A stretch of 64,000 bases of DNA from Tetrahymena thermophila SB210 (taxonomy: Eukaryota; Ciliophora; Oligohymenophorea; Hymenostomatida; Tetrahymenidae), in NCBI RefSeq assembly GCF_000189635.1, contig NW_002476151.1, forward strand, positions 124,001 to 188,000, read 5' to 3'. The translations under genes were made by a program, and so were the position numbers. Below, one piece after another: positions 1-14,800 of the stretch. How positions within the stretch are numbered: the stretch's first letter is position 1; each line of letters begins with the position of its first letter. The notes under the pieces were generated by a model. The model made no database searches. It worked only from the letters and a program-made list of their open reading frames with translations, and had not been told where the DNA came from.

Positions 1-3000
1 CTAATTATTGCATAGTCTAGCTTATTTCTATGCATAAAGAGTATTTTCAAAATACTCATTGGTAAAATAAATCCCCACAAAACTAACCCTGGAATACAAA
101 CTGATAGAATAAACTTAATGTGCTCTTCAGTGTAGCATTTATGTGAAACGTCTGCAAGAATGTAGTAATTTTAATCAATTTATCTGCATGATAAAACACT
201 TAGTAAATTATTAATGATATTCGGCTGCAAAAAGAATATTATAAAGACTAATCCACATATTAAATAACTCTATAATAAAAATTTAAGTTTTTAATTTTTT
301 TTTAAAATATAAAATATTACTTTGTTATATGATAATACTTTGAATTAATACAACGCAAAGTATATTATTCCAGCAATAAATATGTAAATTACTGGGATCA
401 TAAGACCCCATATTGTCCTCAAAAATATGAGAAGAAAACTTTTAGACTAAAGGGTACTAAGAAAGCAATCAAGTGTGTACATGAAATTATTGACAGGAGA
501 TCCTTGAATATGTGTTATTTTTATAATTTATAAGATTAAACTAAATAATAGTTACCTATATATTTTGGAAACAATTCAAGAAAACCAGGAAGATCTACTT
601 CAAAGGTGTTGATTAATTAAGATATCTGTATGTAATTCATCATAGCCTTCATATTCATATTTGTTGTGTCTTGATATGCAGATTTACTAATATTAAGCAT
701 ATTTAATTTTCTTAAGTAATATCCGAATATTATATTTTAGCTAATATTTAAGGCTATTTTAACACTAAATAATATATAGAATATCATAAATATCCCTACT
801 AAAATTGAAGGAAGTAGAAATTTAATATCATTCTACAAACCCTTACAATTTATGCAATTATACTTACCATCTGACATATATCTTGAGCCCCACATCTCTC
901 CCGTAGAATCGCACGATTCACAAAGAGGGCCAATATGACCTTCTTTGCAATAATCAGTTAATTCATTTCCATTACAATTTTGCTCATTATTTTTGCATTT
1001 TATTATCACATTTGTTTCATCAGAAATTCTCCAATAACCCTTTTTTACAATTATCTTATTTTTATAGCATTTTTCTGCATTTTCTGGGCATCTCTCACAT
1101 TGTTAACTTTATTTATTAGCTTTAACATTTTTGATAAGTTGAAATTTAAAAAATAAAATTAATGTAACTTACTTTAATTAGGTTAAGATAATGAGTAAAA
1201 ACCTTCTTTGCACTCTTAACATAAAAAAAGAGACCCACTTTATGTTAGTATTTCTCCAGCAATACATTGCCTAAATTAGATGTTAACTTTTACACCAAAT
1301 CTTTCTATTATATTAAATATTTCAAATGATATTAGAAAGTAGATATTTTTTAAATGTACCTTATTTGAAATAGTATTGTTAATTATTGTTATGTGCTCTA
1401 AATATGCTTGGAACTTCAAAAAAGAAGTAATTTCGTGTCTCAGGAATAGATACAATATTCATATCTTTGATTGAAAATGTTCTATCTTTTGCATTAAACT
1501 ACTATTAATCAGAAATATATTAACCATACACTTTTATTTTATCGTTGCTTAAAGTAGTTATAATTTTAAAATTTTAGATCTCTTCACTTACATCTTGTGG
1601 ATAGCTTTCAGATTCATATAATTTTTAGTCAAAATTAATTGGTACACCTTCGAGATCTAAAATTTAAAATTTTACATCAATATTTCCCCCACTTTAAAAA
1701 TCATTAATGCTTACAGTATCAAAAACTTAAATAGTATCCTTTTCAATCATAGGTATGATTTAATCATTATAATTTTTAGTAATACTGTTAGAAGTAACCT
1801 TTAAGGAAAACGAATATGAGCCAAAATTATTACTATGAATTGAAGCATTATTTTTAGTAATTGAATTAATAATATTGTTTTCAACTAAGTCTTTATTTAT
1901 GATTTAATTAATAAAATCTGGTTAGATTCCTAAATACCTAACTCCTCCTCCAATTAGTGCTTAATTCTCTATTATTGTTGTATTATACATTTACAGATTA
2001 CTAAATTGTAAGAATATTGCTCCTCCAGAACTTAATGCTTTATTATTTAAAAATATACTACTTTTGATAATAGTACTATTATAATAATTAGAATCGATAT
2101 AAATAGCACCACCTTTTTAAGCTAAATTAAATTGAAATAATGAATCCTACAGAATAAATTAATTACTATATTATACTTAAATGCCAGCACCTAAGCAATT
2201 AGAGCAGCTCACATTAAATATTTTAATTTAATTAATAATAAAAGAATTCCCTGTTAAGCTTATTACAGAGTTTTAAACATGATTTACAGATGCTATAGTT
2301 GCATTTTATATAAAAAATTAATCGCCTTTCTATATAAATTACTTAGAGTTTTCATTATAGGAGTTTGAAATTTGTAAAAATGAAATTTTGTTTGAAAATT
2401 TAAAGTTTAAATTTCTTATTTGTAATTCTGCTATTCCAAATCCTTACATAAAATATATGAATTCGTTAGAACGAATGTTAATTATTTAAATATCATTAAG
2501 ATGCACTTTTTTGGAATTCTAAATTAAAAATAGAGATTCTAAAAGAAAAGTTTGATCAGCAAAAATGTTTTCAAATATCAGTTATTCAATATAAATATCT
2601 TGTACTCTATCAATTTCTATTATTTTTGACTCGTTTTGAATGTTAATGTCTTGAAACTTTAAATTTTTTAGATAAACTTACTTACATTAACTAAAATAGA
2701 AAAAGCTACTCTTTCCTCTTATGTTTATATTTTTTATAAGGATATCCTCTAAAATAATTGAATTAGCTTAAGTAAAATTCATCAAAAAATTTTGAGCATC
2801 ATTTTTAAAATCTATTTAGCTTAAAATTATTTTTTTTGTTTGATTGTTAAATTAGATGTTATCTGATTAGCTGATATCAAATATATAGTTTTGGATATTA
2901 ATCTAAGAAAAACTTTCTGGCGAAAAAATATCATCCAAAATCTAAAGAACATATTTCCCATTATTATTTTGAGTTGAGCCAACAGCAGAATATTATGATT

Positions 3001-6000
3001 TTAAATTGGTAAAGATAGGATCATAATACAAACTTAATCTTGGTTCACCCTATTTTAAAATATATAAGAAATTTTTAATTAGTAAATATAAAATATGGTA
3101 ATTTTATTTACATAGATATATGTTTAAGATATTTCAGCATCTGCAATTTTTAAAGATTTTTCTAAGTTTTATAATTAGTTATTTTACTGATAGTACCTAC
3201 TATAAATTCCTATGTTAAATTAGCACTCAAACTTATTTTGAGTTGTACTTTGGTTTACTAACTGAAAATCATATCTGTAAACTAAACCATTACTTAAACC
3301 TTAAATTATTATATAATTATTCCCATCAATTTATTTGATTTGATAATTAATCACTATGGGATAGCTTAATTGAAATTACTTAACTACCTAAACATTTTGT
3401 TTATTTTAGTATGCTAATGATAACATATTGTATGAACTAACAAAAAAATAGCTTTAATTTGTATCTCCAAGCTCATTAATATACTTTATTTTATTTATAT
3501 TGTTCAGAATATAGTTATCTCTAATAGATTTTTGAAGGATATTGGTTTATCTATCGTAATAATATAATTACCAAGGCATTTCAATCAAAAAAAACTAATC
3601 TTAGAGATTTAATTTAACATCATTCAATAAAGTGGGTAAAGGCAGCCAGTTTTATAGTGTAATAGAATTAATTGTTCCTTTTTTTGTAAAAGAAAACCCA
3701 TATACAATAATCAACCCATTATTACTCAAAGTATATAATTTATTTGTTTGTGGGTCATATATAGCTTTATAAGCACAATAAGCCTCAATAAAATCAAATG
3801 ATGTGTCAATATCTTGGTTTGGATCTTTAATAGCTCTAATGTCTTACTTGATTGCAGAGTAAATATCCATTACATTATTCTCTTTTTTGAAAATTATTAA
3901 CATACTGTTTTGAGGCTGAAAAAGCATAAATTAATAACTGTTATCAAAAAAAGTTTATATTGTTTTATAACTTGCATAACTATACCTAATAATTAAAACG
4001 CTATCTACTGATTAATATAAAATTAATATTTCGCTATTCGATTCTATTATAATTAATTATGTTAAAATTTTATAAAACTTCTATACCTTAAATTTTGAAT
4101 CTAGAGTAAGAGAATCAATATCTATTTTAACTAAATCATAGTTTTGATTTTAACAAAATATGCTTTTTTGACTAAAATATAAGGTACGCAGCTATATATC
4201 TAATTAATGCAGCACATTGAGTTGCATATCTAATTTAATTAATGCATTTGTTGTAGATAAATAAATGTTTTCATTCCAAAATTTAGCAGCCATTATTGTT
4301 TATAATTATTTTAAAAAGTTTAATTCAAAAGATTAGTTATCTAAAACCCAAAGTGAATTATCGTAGTCAATAAAATAAGTTTTTTATTGCTAATTGTGTA
4401 TAAAATAATTATCGTTTCTAGATTAGTATAATGGAGTAACTAAATTTCTTGAATTTAAAGCATTTTCGACATTAAAGAACCTTAAAAAAATAAAATAAAA
4501 TTTAAGTTTAAGAATATATAATAATCAATTTTTTACATAATTTAGGCACTATCTGAGCATAGGAGAGAATTATATTAAGGTAGAAATGTTAAAGTAGTGA
4601 TAGCAGTATTAAATTTAATGATGTAATATCCAGTGTAAACAAATCTTAATAAATCAAATGCAAAAATACAAAAGTTACTCCTAGAAAAAAACAATGTATA
4701 AGAAGATTCATCTAATGTTACTGCTCCAATATTACCATATTCTAATTATTAATTAGCAGATACTTCTTTATAAAAGAGGCCTGAAGAAATATTAAAAATC
4801 GCAATTTTTTGATAAAACACCTTATCTTTGTAGTAATCATTCCATATAAAAATCATGTCTAATTTTTCTGAGATTATTATATTTAGTATTGTTGGATTTA
4901 AGCATTTTATTGTTCGAATAGTTTACAAAGAAACTTTGTCAATTACAGCTATTATGTTTATATCGTACGAGTATGTGTACTTTCTTTTAAAAATTACATT
5001 TCTTATATCAAGGTTATGGTCTCTCTTTTCAGCTATTTCAGAAAGGCTTATGTTATAAACCTTTAAAACAGATTACAGACCAAACCCTTTTTTAATAAAC
5101 AAGTAACCAACTTCCTCATCAAAAAAGAATTTATCAGAGCTGTTTTCAGTAAAAATATAAGAAATATTATTTTGATAGTTATAAGCAATTATTGAGTCTT
5201 GATTATCTAAAATTAAAAGTGTCATGTTCTATTTAAACAAATAAAATTGTTTAACTGCATAGGTATATTAAGGTTATTAAGATCCATTTTCATTCGAATC
5301 ATTGTTATTTGTTAAATTTTACTTAGCTTCCTGCAAAACAGTTCCCTTGAACTGAAATTTTAAATTAGGATACGTCCATACAATTATCTCTAAAATTGCT
5401 TAATTAAAAGTTATAAGAAATCCATTATACAAATCCAAAAATACTTGATCTACTCCAGCCATTGTACCTCCTTTAATTTAGATAGGATTTTTTATTTGAT
5501 AATACTCTAAAGCGTTTATATCCCATTTAAAAAGATTAGTATTTGTTTCGTTAGAATAGGTAATTATGCTATTATTATTTTCGTCGAGGATATATCCAGA
5601 TATATCATTTAAATGTTTTTTTGGGAATATTGAGGATTCCATAGAAATTAAATCATAAATCATTAAATTCTATTATAATAAATAAAAAAATCAATAATAT
5701 TTAAATTAAAATAAACTTACTGATTAAAAAGAGATAAAACCTCTAATTATTTTAGAGTATCTAAGATCTTATGTATATGTGGTCCTATATGAATTTATTT
5801 TGAGTTAAGGGGAGAAGCTTCCATAATATATTTAACCATTTTAAAACCCAATAAATATCTTTTATGTTATGTGATCTGCTTTTACACTAGTAATTTTCTA
5901 CTCGAATGTTGCTAAGTAAATGATTGCTCCTTGATGATTTATGCCTATCACCTATCCAATAGAAATAATAATTTAATTAAAAATGAAAACCAAAGAAAAA

Positions 6001-8489
6001 TAAAAAAAAAGCTTCATAATATTATTTACTTAATTTTTTATAGCATCATTTGCATTATTAATATAAACAAAGCAAATCTTTTATCTGAAGGGAATTGTAA
6101 TTGCATTTTCGCTAATAATAGAATTGAAATATTAAAATTAGTTGAGTATGTTTGTTGAAGAAGCATCAACTAAGTATGTTTGAAATGACTTAGAAAAGCA
6201 AATCAATATATCGAGATCTGTAAAAAAAGCTAAAGCTGTTGCAACTGGAACAACAGTAGTAAATTTGTTAAAATTATAATCAATAAAAAATAGTTTGTTT
6301 TAATTTGTACTTATAAAAAAAGAATAGAGATTTGCATAAGAAGTACTTTCATCTTATTCAGTAACATGGATAGATTGCATTTATCCTTAAAATTCAATAT
6401 AAAAGTTTATCTTTTCTAAATTTTAGCCCCTAATTGAGTAGAATAAAGCACTTATAATTGTTGGTGTTTGCTTTAAAATAACTAAATAAAAATTATAATC
6501 GTTCCTCAAAATGTAAGTTTTTAAAGGATTGTCATAGGGAAGAGAATAAGTTTAGTTTTAGTTTAAGAGATGAAATACTTTTACTTCTTAATTATTGCTA
6601 ATAGTTATATATAAATAAAATTTATCAATATGAAAATTATTTAGTTTTTTTGTTTAATCTTTTAAGCTAAATGTTCTTATATATGTTATTTAAAATATCG
6701 AATATTGCCACATTACTACAGTATTGTCATTATACTAAGAAAGTAGATAACCACTATCCTTAAATATATCCATGCCTAATACTTTGAATTTACATACCAA
6801 TAAATTGTAAGGATTGCAAGAAGGATGATATTATTCCATAATAAAATTTACATTATCAAAATTACTATCGTATGACATTTATTTAGCAAAAGTCTGATTA
6901 TATGAATCTTCATTCAATTCCCATACCTTAAAACTACCATCATCGCTATAGCTTATGATTCTTTTTTATAGCTCATCAATAAGCATACCATTAATCTTAT
7001 CTGTATGACCATTTTAAATTTTTGGAATATTCTTCTATGTCTGCTAATTATTTATTTAGCTATTTTTGTAAAAATCAAAGTTTACTGACAATATTTGCTT
7101 CCCGAATAAGGAAATCATTTGTTATTTCACATTTATTATTATGTTAGTCAAAAACATAGGAGCTTAAAATTTGAAGTCATACTAATTTAAATAATTTAAT
7201 ACTTTTTCTGATTCTATACTTTCCTAATCTATCAAAATTTAGTAAATTTTTATTAAACCGGTTGGTTCTAGAGAAACTAAAAATCCTTCACTTGAAAATC
7301 TAATCATCATTAAATTTTCTTGTATTTTTTGAATCTATAATAGATCGACTCTAGGAATTTCCTCTCTTTGCATTTATAACGGCAAAATATTTAATTGAAA
7401 GACAAGTAATTCGTCATTTGTAAGTATAAAAAAAATAGAAGAAGAATAAACTAAAATTTCTCCAATCTCCTATTAAATATCATCTTCTGAAACTTTGGCA
7501 CAGCTACTTGTAATTGTCATTATAAATATTTTTGTAGACTCATAGAAATATATCAAAAAGATATCATCAATTATTAATCTAACTCCTTTGATTCTTTCAT
7601 CAAAAGTGCACTTTTTATAACCAATTTTGGATAATATATCCCATTAAAATATGTTTTATTCACTATAGCTTATTAATTGGTCTCTGTATCTTATAAATCC
7701 TTTTATATTTTTTACATGTTTCTTTTCAAACAGATGGAAAAAATGTGACGCTTTTAAGTTTTAATTTCTCTAAATAGAATCTAAATACTCTTAAAAGTAA
7801 AATAAACCAAATTATCGCTCATCATCATAATTTAAAATGATAAATTAGCTGTCAATATAGATTAGTTCAGAGTATTTATTACTTATAAAATAAGGATTTT
7901 CGATTGTAATATTAATGTATAATTAACCATAATGTAAATTCCATATAAATATCTCTTTAGAGCTAAGCGAAATTACTCCTTGATTATTTGTTTCTTCTGA
8001 ATTATATTCTTTAATTGCAATAATTTCTTACAAATGACCATCCATCTATCCAATAAGTTAAATATTGTTGCTCTCAAAAATTTTTATTTTATAATCAGAC
8101 TATATACTATTTCTACCAGCTGTGATAATTTAATCTTCTACTAACAAACTAATTGTAAACAAATCAAAATATTATTGGCCAATCTCTTCTAGATAGGGGC
8201 ATTATTCTATTTATTTACACTATAAAGTGATTTCATCTTATATATATGGATATATGCAAGAAGATGAGCATTACTATGTTTCTTTTTAAAAATATCTGCC
8301 ATAACCGCAGCTTGATTAGCATGATTATATCTCTTCATTATAAAAAAAATTAGGTTCACATCTTTAACATTTTCTTAAAGTGTAATCGCATTCTTGACAT
8401 TTAAATTTACATTAAACTATTTGGATTATCTCTTAACATTAAATGTATTTAAAAAAACCTATTAAAATAATCAAAATTTTAATATCCAT
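1..8489 (-). CDS. Giant Pmp-like beta-helix membrane protein, 3' end cut by window edge
   Basis: Function unknown; predicted surface protein. The ATG at 8489 opens a hydrophobic signal peptide (MDIKILIILIGFF) followed by a Cys-rich module with CxxC pairs. A long region follows with propeller-like strands (for example IFIWNLHYGQ). Around 2,400-1,700 the translation has GGAIYI...GGAIFL spacing with Asn/Ser-rich rungs, typical of parallel beta-helices and of the GGA[ILV] repeats of chlamydial polymorphic membrane proteins. A conserved module (ILDLEGVPINF) comes next, then an EGF-like Cys module (about 1,090-860), then membrane segments down to position 1. The coding stretch is broken by short introns; a clear one is 5670-5720, with donor GTAAGT. 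It is homologous along its length to the next gene upstream (8,883-19,272). The cytoplasmic tail and stop lie outside the window. Exon borders were not all resolved. The family call is strong; the biological role is not inferable. Confidence 0.82.
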
Positions 8490-8882
8490 TATTTATATCT
8501 TATCTGTAATTAGTTTTTATTTATTATACTTGCCTTATTTTATTAGTTCTAGTTTATTTTTTTCTTTTAAAAATAATTTAAGCACAATAATTATTAGATA
8601 TAATAAAATAAAGTAATAAATAAAAAAAATATTTGATATATTATTAGATTTTTCAGTTCAATTTTAATATAAATTTTAAGAATATTATTAAAATAAATAT
8701 TAAAATAAAATTATTTTTTTATGTATGATAATGTTACTAGAAAAATAAAGTATTTCTTTAGATTAAAAGTAAAAAATTTAATAAATAATGTCGAATTACA
8801 ATTATAAAAATATTTAGGATCACATTTGAAATTTTTTACATGTTTAATATATATATATTATATTTAAAAATATATATACTTG
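8490..8882. other. Intergenic spacer between tandem paralogues
   Basis: AT-rich spacer between the stop of the downstream-reading gene (8883) and the ATG of the next (8489), both minus strand. It should hold the 3' end of one gene and the promoter of the other. No distinct motif is visible. Confidence 0.6.
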
Positions 8883-11800
8883 TCATATATCTTCATATTA
8901 TTTAATTTAGCTATTCTATTTTTATTCTTATGAGCTATCTATACCTTAGCTGTCAGTTGATTACTTACTTTATTACTTTGCATGGCTATCTAAATCTGGG
9001 ATTTTATAATTAATTTCTTTAGATTGTTATATTTATATAGAAATTTAATCTTGCACTTAACAACTTAACTATTAAGAATCTTATTATTATATTATATTTT
9101 TTTGAACATTATCTTCTATTGATTCATGAGGTTCATATTCATTTATTTATTATTACCTATTTATAAATATTATTTAATATATTAATTGATTAAAAAAGTA
9201 GTTATACTTATTTAACTCTTATGATGAAAGAATGTTAATATTTATTTGATCACAATCAATAAGGACTCTTCTAAGGTTCTTATATATTATACTTACAATT
9301 TAAAATGACTCTTTTTAAGATTTTAATGATTTTTTTCTTTAAATAATCTACATATCTTGTATATCATCTTATACATTTTTACTATTAATATTATTTTCTT
9401 AAATATTTGAAAAAGCAGACTTTTAAATTTATTAAGTATTATTATTTTTAGCTGAGCTAATATTCACATGATTTTACAAATTAGAGTTAGAATTTATGTT
9501 GCTTTGAAGCCAATCATTCTCTTTGTCTTACAAGAGAAAAGAACCAATGTCTATTAATAAAAAATATTAAATTTTATAAATATGCTCTTTTATCTTTTAA
9601 ATAATACTTCTTTAAGAATATATGTCTTATTGACTAAACATGCTATGAGGACCTATTAAAATTAAAATAGCAATTATAATTTATTGGTTAAAAATTTTAA
9701 TTAATATTACTTTAATGATTTTCTAATTATATTCTTCCACTATTTGATTACTAACACATTACAGAAGTTATGTGTTATTAAATAATAACCTCCTGCTCAA
9801 CTTTCTTTTTCTTCATTTCTATTATTTCTTTTCTTATCTATCTCCAATAGTAGAAAACCCCTAAAGTACTTTTTGTGTCTATTTTGATATATTTTTTTAG
9901 CATAGGAAAATATTCTAAAAGTTAAAGTTTTAAGCTTCTTATTTAATATTTATAAATTATTATAAGCTTATTTTTAACTACTTCAAATACTAAATAGGCT
10001 TAATATAAATTATCTATTCCTAGTACTATTATATAAAAGAGTTGCTGTTGAATTATGTCTGGTTTGTTATATAAAAAAATATTCATTAGAATAATAATTA
10101 TTAACACAACCATGCTCCTTTTATCTACTTATTGATAGTAAATCATATTATAGGGCTTTGCTTTTTGAAGTAACACTAAATATAGTAAGAATAAAACTGC
10201 AGCTATTACAAGCTTATTATCTAATATTTATTAATTATAAAATAAAAAATTTAATTTTATTATTGAAAAATAAATACTGTAAGGATCTCCATAAAAGTTC
10301 ATGATAACTATGATTATAATTTTTAAGTAGCTTCTCACAAACTCCCAATAGTAATATTATTATTTATAATCTTGATAAAGAAAGCCATATGGTATTCTTA
10401 TGTTAGAGTTTTCGAGGTTATTTTTATTCTTTGATAGTTTTTTTATAATCAAAACAGGCAAAATTACAGCCCAAAGTAATAAACCAGGAATGCATATGGT
10501 AAAAATATATTAAATATGAGTTTTAGTATAGCAAGAATAGGTTATATCTGCTAGAATATATTTTTAATTATCAATTTCTCTGCAAGCCATCACACTCAAC
10601 AAATTAGAAACCATATTTGATTACAAAAAATATATCAAAAACACAAGACCACTAATTAAATGATTCTTTTATAAAATAAAATATATTTATATTAGTGAAA
10701 AGTTAAATTCTAAAATAACTATTTACCTTATGAAATTTAGCCCATTTCAGTTTTACAAATATAAAATAGAGTATACTCATTCCTATGATATATAAAAATG
10801 GCATAACAAGTGTCCATACCGTACGTAAATATATCAGAGGAATTTTACTGCTAGCAATTTTATTTAGGTAACAGTCAAATGTGTACAAAAAATTATCAAC
10901 AGGGGAACCTATTAGAATATTAAGATTATTAATTTTATATAGTATCTATAATAAATTGAAATTACCTAAATACTAAGGTAAAATTTGTAACCAAGAAGGT
11001 AGCTAAACTTAGAAGGTATTAACAAGCTTAGCTAGCTGCATGTAGTTCATCATAGATTTTATATTCATGTTTGTTGTATCGAGATAAGCAGATTTACTAA
11101 TAGGTAAGAGCTTTAAACACCTTAAATAGAATCCAATTACAATATTTTCACTTATATTTATTGCAATTTTTATACTAAAAATTAGGTAAATTAACATTAT
11201 TATTCCTGCAATAGCAGATGGTAAAATATATGAAGAATTATTCATTAAAGTAGAGCATTTGACACAACCATATTTACCATTACTCATATATGGACTACCC
11301 CAACGAACTCCATTATTGTCACACATTTCACAAAGAGGTCCAAAGTTTCCTTCTTTACAATAGCCTTTAGATTCGTCTCCATTACAATTCGATGGCTAAT
11401 TAGAGCAATAAACAATAGAATCTGTATTGTTACTACTCCTCCAATATCCTTCTTTAAGCTTAATTGTGTTTCTATAGCAATCAGAAGCTCCATCTGGGCA
11501 TCTTTAACAATTTTATATGGTAGATTTTGCTTAATTTTTTATAATAAAAATAAATATTAAAAAATGAATTTTAGTTTGTATATCTTAATTTAAATAAAAA
11601 TGTTTAATTTTCAATCAAAATTAGTTTTTTTTAAAAAATAAAAGCAAATGCGAAATTATCAAAAATAAGAATTTCTTATTAATTTTGTTTAAATTCAATC
11701 ATTTCTTGTTAAAAGAAATATTATTAAATTAACAAGTAAAAATTATCAAATAATGAAATTTTACTTTGTTTTGGTTCAACTAATGAATAAAAGCCGTCTT

Positions 11801-14800
11801 TACACTCAGAGCAAATATATAATTTGTTGGATTCTTAATAGATTTCTCCTGCAACACATTTTCTAAATTAAAATACTAATCTCGAATAAAAAGGACCTAA
11901 TAATTTTATAAAATAATTAAGTATTTTCAAAAATTGGCTTTTTTAATATTACCTTGACTAAAACTCCTATTTGTTAAATTAGAATTAACTAATCTTTGGA
12001 TAGAAGGCACTTATATATAGATTAAATTCTCAGTCTAAGGTAGAGAATAAATACTTAAATCACTTATCAGAAAGGAATTTGTTGTTTAATTAAATTGTTG
12101 ATAGTTAGTTGATTGCTGCCCGAACAACTTTACTTCCTCAGAAAATGTATTTGCATTAATTACATAGCTAGATATCTCTTAATTAATAATATCTGGGTAT
12201 TCATTATTGTTATATTTATCTAAGTTAAAATTAACTGGATTTCCTTCTAAATCTAAAATTCTAAAGGTAAAATTAACAGATCCACCACTTTAAAATTCTG
12301 TTATTTTATACTCATTTATTAAGAAATCATTAGATATAGATTGTGTATCTGTATGTTATAGCTATCTTCTAGAAGCTATTAAAGACATAGCTGAATTTTC
12401 AGATGAAATTTATATAGAGTGTGTGTAGGAGCCAAAATTATTTGTGTGTATAGTACCAGTATTATTTACAAAAGTATTATTATCATCAGTTAGCTTTAAT
12501 ATTTAATTATAGGCAAATAGTGGTTCAATATCTGTATATCTAATAGCACCTCCAACTAGTGCTTGGTTTTATATAAAAGTTGAATTATGCAATTTAAGAT
12601 CACTTTTTTATAAATAGATTGCTCCACCGCTTGCTATAGCAGAGTTACTTATAAAATTACAGTTTTCAAAAACTATTTCATTATAATTAGAATCGGTAAT
12701 GTAAATTGCTCCTCCAATGAACGCATTTATTTTATATAATGATGAATTGCTTAGTTTAAACTAAACTGCATTTTTGGTATAGATTGCACCCCCTAAGCAT
12801 GAATTACAATTTATATTATTAAAGTAAGAATTTTTTACTATAAAACTATTTCCAACAAAATTGATTAATGATGAATTTAAATTTTAAATTTAGGTTGCGT
12901 TTATATTACTCATTGATAAAAAATTATGTGTTATTTAGTATAAGTATTAATCTTATTTATAGCTATCTACAAATGAGATAAAAGGAATTCTTTCAATGTT
13001 TAAGTAATTAATTTACTGTAAATTCAGTTATTTGGTTGCTTCTGAGAAAAGAAAGTTAGTCTAAAATTATTAGTTTTATGAAGAAATGTTAAAGAAATTG
13101 CAATTCTGAATTTAAATATATTTTAAGTTAAATAGATGGAAAACATTGCTAGTATTTGAATTAGAGTCTATAACTAGATTATTAATAGTAAGATTATTAA
13201 TAAATATATTGTTTGAGTTAATGAATTCAAATAGGCTCGACTAATTTTTTAGCACTACATTACTTATAGTGAAGTTGTTGAAATAAACCTAAGAGCAATT
13301 TGATATTGAAAATAGCTTGGAATTGTTCTGCAGTTAAATGTCATTAATTTAAAAATTTTCTATTACCAAATACTATAAGTTATATAAATCGAAAGAAAAT
13401 CCATCACCATTGCTAGAAATTGTTATGTTTTAAAAAGTTATTCGTACTGTATTTTAGTTGAATCCTACATTATTTGCATTAGAGATATCAAATATCATGT
13501 TTGATATTTGTAAATTTTACAAGTAATTTTACTAAAAACTATCCTTTTTTATTTGAATTATATGGTTATTCTATGCATCTTAATTTAAATAGACTATCTT
13601 ATTGTTTGGATTTTAAAAAAATGTATTCTCATAAAAAGACTCAGTAGGATTAACCTAATTTTTAAATTTAAAATAAAATAAAAAATGTAAAATGTAGAAA
13701 ATTATTTTTTTACATATATCAAAGATTACTACAGCTGTATCTACAATTAGTTTAGGGAATTTTAGAGTGTTGTAAGTTAGTTTTATAGGCTATAGCTATA
13801 CTTTATTTATCCTAAATTTTCAAAGCACTGTGACTAGATTTGTATTGAATTAGCAGAAATTGAATATAAGTTAGAAGGTAAAAGAAAATTATAGCTAAAA
13901 AATACGCCATTACTTGCACCAACTATATTAAATTATAAAACCTATCCTTAATTCTATATTTTGAATATTATAATCCTTGGATATGTCATTTAAAAGCTAT
14001 ATAAAATATTTCGCTTTTTAGTTGAAGGATTAAGCACAATTAAATATAAAAACTAATCTGAAGTCACTAAACCATATTAAGGTTAACTGTCTGAAGGTAT
14101 ATAACCAGTAATACTTTTAAGATATCTATTATCTCTTAAATAAGATATAGGAATAAGAGATTTCCTTTATAAAAAAACAGCTTACCATGGGCTAACAATT
14201 TATAATTAATTTCCATTTAAATACACTTAAAGGTCAGGTGTCCTTAGTGGAAGAGGAATTTGACTAATTAATACAATATTATTTAAAGTCAAGTTTGTTG
14301 TTGAATTATACTAATACTAAAGTACCTAAAGGTAAGCTAAATTCTTATATATAACTATCATTTGATTGCTTTGATAGTCAAAAATCACATTAGTAATGTT
14401 ATTTGAAAGGGTTGAGTTGTATGGTTATGAAAATAAATTATAATATTTTACTCTGTTTGAGGTAAAATTAGTAAAAAACTATACAGAAGTAGGCTTTATG
14501 TACATCAGAGTCATCGCATTAAAATCAAATTACAAAGCATTTATAGTACTTGGAGCTTAATAATTATTGATTACTGAACCAGTAAGGTAATTAATGTGCC
14601 AAATAATATTGTTCTAAAGAAGAATAATTACTTCTGTGAAATTTTAGATAATCAACAGATTTTGAATATAAGAGCTGAGTTTAGTTGTAAAATATTAATT
14701 TATCTATAAATTGGTTTAATTTAAAAGGATTATGCTTTATGTAACTTATTCTAAAAATATATAATTATTATCGAACCAAATATTCTTAAACCTGCCTGAG

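Noticed and set aside
4855-6158. Short plus-strand ORFs at 4855-5058 and 5931-6158
   Set aside because: Both lie opposite the continuous minus-strand giant membrane-protein frame.
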